DNA of 37,472 bases from Dehalococcoidia bacterium (lineage in GTDB: Bacteria > Chloroflexota > Dehalococcoidia > GIF9 > UBA5629). The stretch is taken from contig DUEX01000017.1 in the NCBI GenBank assembly GCA_011170325.1, positions 1 through 37,472 of the forward strand, given 5' to 3'. Position numbers and translations under genes: made by a program. How positions within the stretch are numbered: position 1 is the first letter of the stretch; every line of letters starts with the position of its first letter. The notes under the pieces are model-generated. The model was not told the origin of the DNA and searched no databases. It worked only from the letters and a program-made list of their open reading frames with translations. Shown here piece after piece: positions 32,696-37,472 of this stretch.

Positions 32696-33703
32696 TTATG
32701 CTTGATCATGTTCATCTTGAATGCTCCCCACTAGTTCCTCTAAAATGTCTTCCAAGGTGATAAGGCCCACAATCTCACCTTCTCTATTTAAGACAACCGC
32801 TTGGTGGAGCCTCTTGGCCTTGAAGCTGCGGAGTTGTGCATCGATTTTCTTATCATCCGAGATAAAATAAGGTGGCCTGATTATCTTCCTGAGTGAAACG
32901 GATTTTTTAGCATTGATAAGCTTTAATAAATCTTTTGTGTGTATGAAACCTATTATATCCATATCCTTTCCTTTGGTAACAGGAAAACGGGAGTAACCTT
33001 TGTCTAATACAGTCTTCATAATCTGTTCAATAGGCGCATCAATATCAAGGACAGTCATTCTATCCCTGGGCATCATAACCTCTTCCACTGTTTTGTCATT
33101 TAGTGTGAAGACCCTTGATAACATCTTCTTTTCCTCAGCTGTTATAGCACCATCATCCTGACCTAACTGAATGTAAGTCCTTATTTCGTCTTCTGTCAAT
33201 AATGGCCTTTTTATTTTGGAGACGTTAACATCTAGTAAAAGCAATATTTTGTTAGCAAGGAATGTCACTGCAATAACCACAGGATTGAAGAGAGTTATAA
33301 TTGTCCTTAGTATGGGTGCAGTGATAAGAGACACGCGCTCATTAAAGTATTTCGAGTAGACTTTAGGGGTGATCTCGGCAAATACCAGAATAACAAGCGT
33401 TAATACACCTGTGACATAAGCAATGCCCGTCTCCCCACAGAAAGATATGGCGAGCGCAGTGGCAATTGCAGACATGGCCACATTGGCCAAGTTGTTGCCC
33501 AGTAGTATTGTCCCGATGAGTTGCTCAGGCTTTTTCAAGACACGCTCAACGATTTTGGCCCTTCTAGGCTCAGTCTTAGCTATGTGTGCCAATCGCAACC
33601 TATTAATAGCCATAAGGGCTGTTTCCGAGCCTGAAAAAAAGGCGGAAAGGCACAGGAGTAATAGCAAAAGAATAAGCATAACGAGAATGGGTAAGCTACT
33701 CAT
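32696..33703 (-). CDS. CNNM/HlyC-CorC family membrane protein with paired CBS domains
   Basis: The 335-residue protein has an N-terminal DUF21/CNNM membrane domain (segments near 6-25, 60-85, 92-112 and 125-150; SGSETALMAINRLRL at 24-38 is the family signature). It then has an acidic linker (LLTEDEIRTYI) and two CBS motifs (MMPRDRMTVLDI near 212 and the segment ending VGLITLEDILEELVG near 320). Relatives take part in magnesium or cobalt efflux, and the CBS pair binds adenine nucleotides. The C-terminal CorC_HlyC domain that many relatives carry is absent. CorA lies two genes away, which fits a magnesium homeostasis neighbourhood. GAGGAGG precedes the ATG. Confidence 0.9.
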   Translation of the reverse strand: MSSLPILVMLILLLLLLCLSAFFSGSETALMAINRLRLAHIAKTEPRRAKIVERVLKKPEQLIGTILLGNNLANVAMSAIATALAISFCGETGIAYVTGVLTLVILVFAEITPKVYSKYFNERVSLITAPILRTIITLFNPVVIAVTFLANKILLLLDVNVSKIKRPLLTEDEIRTYIQLGQDDGAITAEEKKMLSRVFTLNDKTVEEVMMPRDRMTVLDIDAPIEQIMKTVLDKGYSRFPVTKGKDMDIIGFIHTKDLLKLINAKKSVSLRKIIRPPYFISDDKKIDAQLRSFKAKRLHQAVVLNREGEIVGLITLEDILEELVGSIQDEHDQA

Positions 33704-33875
33704 ATTTTGCCTCCTCTAAGGGAAATCTTTAGATATCAAGCACACCAATTATCTCGAATCCGGTGCCCGCTCGGTAACGGCGGCAAGTTTACAACTACAT
33801 GTCAGCCACTAAAAACCACACATTCTCGCTCAATTTCTTTCTTTGGCCCCAGTCCCAGTTCACTACTGCCACTCT

Positions 33876-34559
33876 CTAATCCTTTTCAAATGCAGCCTTC
33901 AGAACATTCAGTTGACCATAGATAATAAGTCTGTCACCACCTTTTATCGTCTCGTCCGGTTTAGGAAAGCTAATCCATTTATTGCCTCGCTCAATGCCAA
34001 GAACTACTGATGAATCACTGCAGGGTAGCATCGCTTCCGAAATGGATTTGCCGGCAAGCGACGGATCTTGGGCAGCAAATATTCTTATAAGGCCATAGTT
34101 TTCCTTCACCAGAAATAGGTCTTCTGTTCTAGTATCCTGGAAAGCATGCAGTTTTAAAAGTCTACTCTCAACAAACCCCTCCCATTTTTGAGTGAGACCA
34201 CGATGGCTGGCGAGCTTGTAGATGAGATATACTGCGACGATGAGAATGACAATCCCTATTGGTACCTGATAACCCTCACTGGTAACAAGTGAGGAAGTGG
34301 CACTTACAATGACCGTGACAATTCCGGCGTTACCCAGTATCATCAGCCAAGTCACAATTCGTCGCCTCCGGGGATTGTTCACCACAATTTCCGCCTCTCG
34401 AGTGGTAAACCCTGTTCCTGTGAAGGCTGATAAAGCCTGGAACCTTGCCCTTTGCTCTTCCATTCCAGTCATCATCAATGCAATAGCGGCCGCCCTCACT
34501 ACTAGGAAAGATAAGGCTATCACTATCAGGGTGGGCAACAGTAAATATAGTCCGCCCAT
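33876..34559 (-). CDS. Membrane protein with C-terminal TrkA-C (RCK_C) domain
   Basis: The 227-residue protein has three predicted membrane segments (about 4-30, 68-92 and 98-117). Between the first two lies the conserved stretch FQALSAFTGTGFTTREAE. A C-terminal RCK_C domain (about 145-225) follows, with IRIFAAQDPSLAGKSI, GIERGNKW and GGDRLIIYG. RCK_C domains bind small ligands that gate potassium or other ion transporters. No RCK_N (NAD-binding) domain is present and three segments are too few for a complete Trk channel, so it may act as an oligomer or as a regulatory subunit. AGGAGG precedes the ATG. The cation-transport genes around it support a role in ion balance. Confidence 0.83.
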   Translation of the reverse strand: MGGLYLLLPTLIVIALSFLVVRAAAIALMMTGMEEQRARFQALSAFTGTGFTTREAEIVVNNPRRRRIVTWLMILGNAGIVTVIVSATSSLVTSEGYQVPIGIVILIVAVYLIYKLASHRGLTQKWEGFVESRLLKLHAFQDTRTEDLFLVKENYGLIRIFAAQDPSLAGKSISEAMLPCSDSSVVLGIERGNKWISFPKPDETIKGGDRLIIYGQLNVLKAAFEKD

Positions 34560-34670
34560 GTTGGCTACCTCCTGACCATTTTCTCTTCTAACGGATACAT
34601 CTCAATCTATAATAATTTTTGCGTCCCTGCGGTCGAATCACTCCACTGCTAACTCAGCAAGCTCAACTAC

Positions 34671-35762
34671 CTAGCAGTGTTTGTTTCCTTTGTTGTGGGG
34701 AGGTTTCATCATACGCCCGATGTAACCAACGAGCTTGTCTGGCTCCACAACAAAGGAAATAGCTTTAGTAACTTGCCGTCGCCTCAGAGTTATCCAATTT
34801 CTGGCCCAGAACCGCCACATGACAACCACAATGACCAGCCCCATGAACCCTAACACAGCGAAATAAGCCCATGACACCTTCAGTTCCGGCATATTCTCAA
34901 AGTTCATGCCGTAGATGCCAGCTACCAGCATAAGAGGCAGGAAAATAGTTGCCACTATGGATAGGACTTTCATCGTATCGTTCTGTCGGTTTGCTACAGA
35001 TGACATGTAGGCGGCAAGAGCATTGTCAGCTCTATCCCGAGTAGTTTGATTCAACTCCTCTATCCGCATCAGATGGTCGTAAATATCCCGGTAGAATATC
35101 TGTGCCTCTTCCTTTATCAACGGGAACTCGCCACGGCTCAGCTGGTTTAAAACCTCTCGCTGGGGAGCCATGACTCGATGTACCCGCAGTGCGGAACGCT
35201 TGAGTTTCATAATGGCTTCCAAAGTTGACTGATGCGGGCTGAGGATTGCCTCCTCCTCGATCTCTTCAACAATGTCACTCATCCTATCAATGGTGGGCAA
35301 GATATTATCGATCAACGCGTCGATAATGGCATGGGCTAGGAAATCTGTCCCATGTCTCATAGGACGGCCATCATCCTCCACCTGCCTTCTGATAGCTTCA
35401 ACGCTGTAAAGGGGGAAATGATGGCTGCTCACCACGAAATGGGGGCCAAGGAAGATTGCCAGTTCCGTTGTCTCCACTATGTCCGACTCTACAATGTGAT
35501 TGATACCGTGAACTACGATGAAGATGTAATCATCAAAGTCGTCGATTTTCGGTGGGTGAATCTCTGAGCTTAGGCAGTCCTCAATGGCAAGATGGTGGAA
35601 ATGGAAGCTTTGCTCCAAGAACTTACCGTCTTCTTCCAAGGGCTCGACGATATCCACCCAGAGCAGGCCTTGCCTGGACTCAAAAGCGGTTCTAACCTCT
35701 TCCTCGATGAGATCATGCCGAAGGTCACCCTTTGGGTTCAGATAATACGCCTTAAATGGCAT
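34671..35762 (-). CDS. corA: CorA-type divalent cation (Mg2+) channel
   Basis: The 363-residue protein has the long alpha/beta cytoplasmic funnel of CorA, including YIFIVVHGI near 80. Two membrane helices follow: about 263-283, ending at the selectivity motif G285-M286-N287 with ENMPEL after it, and about 296-318. Both are essential parts of CorA pentamers that let Mg2+ (and Co2+, Ni2+) into the cell. About 40 residues follow the second helix, where most CorA proteins end within ten; this tail is basic and may fold under the pore. GGGAGG lies shortly before the ATG. Confidence 0.93.
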   Translation of the reverse strand: MPFKAYYLNPKGDLRHDLIEEEVRTAFESRQGLLWVDIVEPLEEDGKFLEQSFHFHHLAIEDCLSSEIHPPKIDDFDDYIFIVVHGINHIVESDIVETTELAIFLGPHFVVSSHHFPLYSVEAIRRQVEDDGRPMRHGTDFLAHAIIDALIDNILPTIDRMSDIVEEIEEEAILSPHQSTLEAIMKLKRSALRVHRVMAPQREVLNQLSRGEFPLIKEEAQIFYRDIYDHLMRIEELNQTTRDRADNALAAYMSSVANRQNDTMKVLSIVATIFLPLMLVAGIYGMNFENMPELKVSWAYFAVLGFMGLVIVVVMWRFWARNWITLRRRQVTKAISFVVEPDKLVGYIGRMMKPPHNKGNKHC

Positions 35763-35909
35763 GTTTCACCTCCCTGATGAATCAATTAATTTCGACAAAT
35801 TCTAGCACTTTTAACCATGCTACTTTAACTTGTAGCCCGATGGGAGTCGCATTCTCCAGATTAGACTGATAGCAGGAGATATAAAGAAAAGCCATCCTTT
35901 TTAATGTAT

Positions 35910-35950
35910 TGCTCGATTAGTTTTTCAAAAACATATTTAGTTATCGAGCA
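35910..35950. repeat. Inverted repeat TGCTCGAT...ATCGAGCA
   Basis: Perfect 8-bp arms (35910-35917 and 35943-35950) flank 25 bases that themselves contain GTTTTT-C-AAAAAC. The structure sits just after the antiporter stop on the minus strand. It may end that transcript, although no run of T follows, or it may serve as an operator for corA. Confidence 0.4.
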
Positions 35951-35959
35951 CGTCCTTCC

Positions 35960-37472
35960 CTAGCCGCGCTTACGATTCGCACTCCTTGGAGCTGGATCTG
36001 CTCCCTTGGTGGTTTCAATAGATTCGTTCCCATTTTGTTGGGGAGTTTCAGCCGGTTTCTCAGCCTTGGCTTTATCTATATACCAACGATGATGTATCTT
36101 CACCGCTGGCAGTTTCATTTTACGAGCTAGCTTCGCTATTTTGCTTTGGCTAGTACCAAGAAGGATTGCTGCCTGAGAGGTAGAGATATACTCTTCGCCC
36201 AGAAGAGTCTTCCTGAATGTCCGCTCAAGCTGACCAGGGATATCGAACATGAGCCGCAGAACAAGATAGATAATAAGCACCAATAGTAATATAGGCATAG
36301 CTAAGGCAAAAGACCCAATATGAAGGAGACCACTGATAAATGGAATAAACCACATTCCTATAAGCACAGCCAACGAGAGCACAATACTGTTTCTCAGAAC
36401 AACATGAAGCGTCTCCCGTCTCCACTTCCTGGCTGATAGTCGCCGAGTCAATACATGTGCTACCGATTCATCAACGAGATTTCGGATGTTTCGCCATATG
36501 GTTACAAATGAGGGCACACACAACATTAGTAGTAAGAAACTGAAGAATAACCCGATGACGTCAGCTCGAATCCTGATGAGAAGAGCCAGGTCATTGACGA
36601 AACGGAGGCCAAAGGTTCCTATGCTGATAATAACTACCACGATCAGGAGGTTAATCACAATGGTCTTAAAAGCATGCCGAATTACTAAAGCTGCTATGCT
36701 GTCGTGGGCAAAGGTGGCGCGCAGTGCCTGCAGCCAGTCTGCTAGGCGAGACACGTATATTTTCAATAGCCCCGGTGATTTACGGTCAAGGAAGCTGACG
36801 ACTGAGTCCACCGAACGCATAATGTATGAGGTGGTTAACGATGTAAGAGCTGTAGCCAGAGCGATTATAGGGTAAAGGTGAGGAATCACCACTCCCTTGT
36901 CTATTCCTACCTTGGTGATAACCAAGGAGAATTCTCCCATCTGGGGCATGCCCATCCCCACTTGCAGTGAGGTTTTGCCATCGTGACCAGATATAAAGGT
37001 CCCCACAGTGTTGCTAAGGATCTTCCCCAGTATGAAAACCCCGGACACAACGAGGGCCGGGACAATGAAATCTTTGAACTGGGTTATGTCGATGAGCATT
37101 CCTATGGTCACGAAAAAGAGAGCAGCAAACATATCTCGCACAGGAGTTATGGTGTCTATGATAACTTCAGACTGTTGAGTGTCACCAATCAAAGCTCCCA
37201 TTAGAAAAGCACCGGCAGCCACTGATAACCCCAAATACTTGCCAATCAAGGCCATGGCAAAACACAGTCCTAGGCTAGTGATGAGGAGAGCTTCTTTGGA
37301 CTGGAAGCGATGAGTAAAATGGATGATTTTGGGTACAATAATTGCTCCAAATGCCAGTGAGGCTATTATGAAAATAACCAGCCTTAGTGAGAGTGAACCT
37401 ATGCCGCCTAGATCTGCAATGCCTGTGGTAGCTACACCTGAAAGCACGGCAACGATGGCTATGGCAGCGAAG
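35960..37472 (-). CDS. CPA2-type cation:proton antiporter with C-terminal helix-turn-helix, N-terminus outside window
   Basis: The frame is open to the window edge, so the N-terminus is missing. The visible part includes the second half of a KefB/NapA-like antiporter: GLSVAAGAFLMGALIGDTQQ, then VRDMFAALFFVTIGMLID, then GMGMPQMGEFSLV. A further block of about four membrane segments follows that ordinary antiporters lack. About 80 residues from the end comes an excisionase-like helix-turn-helix: YISTSQAAILLGTSQSKIAK, then KLPAVKIHHRWYI, matching the HTH_17 pattern. A hydrophilic tail rich in Lys, Glu and Asn ends the protein. No TrkA-N (RCK) domain is present. Exchange of Na+ or K+ for H+ is the family role; the ion is not determinable here. 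Confidence 0.87.
   Translation of the reverse strand, partial: FAAIAIVAVLSGVATTGIADLGGIGSLSLRLVIFIIASLAFGAIIVPKIIHFTHRFQSKEALLITSLGLCFAMALIGKYLGLSVAAGAFLMGALIGDTQQSEVIIDTITPVRDMFAALFFVTIGMLIDITQFKDFIVPALVVSGVFILGKILSNTVGTFISGHDGKTSLQVGMGMPQMGEFSLVITKVGIDKGVVIPHLYPIIALATALTSLTTSYIMRSVDSVVSFLDRKSPGLLKIYVSRLADWLQALRATFAHDSIAALVIRHAFKTIVINLLIVVVIISIGTFGLRFVNDLALLIRIRADVIGLFFSFLLLMLCVPSFVTIWRNIRNLVDESVAHVLTRRLSARKWRRETLHVVLRNSIVLSLAVLIGMWFIPFISGLLHIGSFALAMPILLLVLIIYLVLRLMFDIPGQLERTFRKTLLGEEYISTSQAAILLGTSQSKIAKLARKMKLPAVKIHHRWYIDKAKAEKPAETPQQNGNESIETTKGADPAPRSANRKRG

Noticed and set aside
36486-36875. A 129-codon plus-strand frame
   Set aside because: It is antisense to the antiporter; its Arg/Thr-rich make-up is the mirror of membrane-helix codons.
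1-37472. CRISPR array or intact insertion sequence
   Set aside because: No regularly spaced direct repeats and no complete transposase with terminal inverted repeats were seen.

Overview
The window reads as a stretch of bacterial chromosome from a strict anaerobe. Strong Shine-Dalgarno sites, two sigma70-like promoters, a NarL-type two-component pair and a bacterial tRNA-Glu point to Bacteria. The density of heterodisulfide-reductase (Hdr) and ferredoxin-type redox genes, together with gene content that reminds me of uncultured Dehalococcoidia, suggests Chloroflexota. That placement is an inference from gene types; no phylogenetic marker gene is present.

Positions 1-4085 (all minus strand) hold a small cofactor and metal-cluster cassette: an FmdB-type zinc ribbon, a small hypothetical, a 30-residue Cys-rich peptide, a NifX-like protein, an Mrp/NBP35 ATPase without its usual Cys pair, a NifU/IscU-like scaffold, a methyltransferase, MobB and the start of a VOC-fold protein.

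Positions 4273-15206 (minus) are the centrepiece, a tightly packed redox operon. In transcription order it has two stand-alone Lrp/AsnC-type RAM proteins, an HdrC with a RAM domain fused to its N-terminus, HdrB, a 1116-residue HdrA carrying a whole GltD/NfnB-like NAD(P)H module inside it, a FlxD/MvhD-like protein, FlxC-, FlxB- and FlxA-like subunits, and a conventional HdrA. Most junctions are 4-bp ATGA overlaps. The likely product is an Hdr-Flx complex passing electrons between a pyridine nucleotide, ferredoxin and a disulfide or other two-electron acceptor. The extra GltD-like module could give it a second pyridine-nucleotide site.

Positions 15213-18207 hold a divergent control region (an 11-bp direct repeat and a TATAAT promoter) and a plus-strand LuxR-type response regulator plus GAF/PAS histidine kinase. 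Positions 18268-21406 (minus) are a second, two-gene hdr unit: an HdrD-like protein and a third HdrA close to the conventional one. A truncated FdhB/FlxC-like remnant and a terminator lie just upstream. The two-component pair sits between the two hdr units and may control one or both.

Positions 21889-25787 (plus) carry housekeeping genes (surE, a thiolase, a phosphoglycerate-mutase-like phosphatase, argC and tRNA-Glu). A decayed serine-recombinase C-terminus on the minus strand runs into the 3' half of the tRNA gene, which looks like the scar of an integrated element. Positions 26466-37472 are mostly minus-strand membrane and stress genes: MscS, a frameshifted small membrane protein (plus strand), a tandem UspA protein, an MFS transporter with a long helical tail, an orphan ABC substrate-binding protein, a CNNM/CBS protein, a TrkA-C membrane protein, CorA, and a CPA2-type antiporter that ends in a helix-turn-helix domain and runs off the window.
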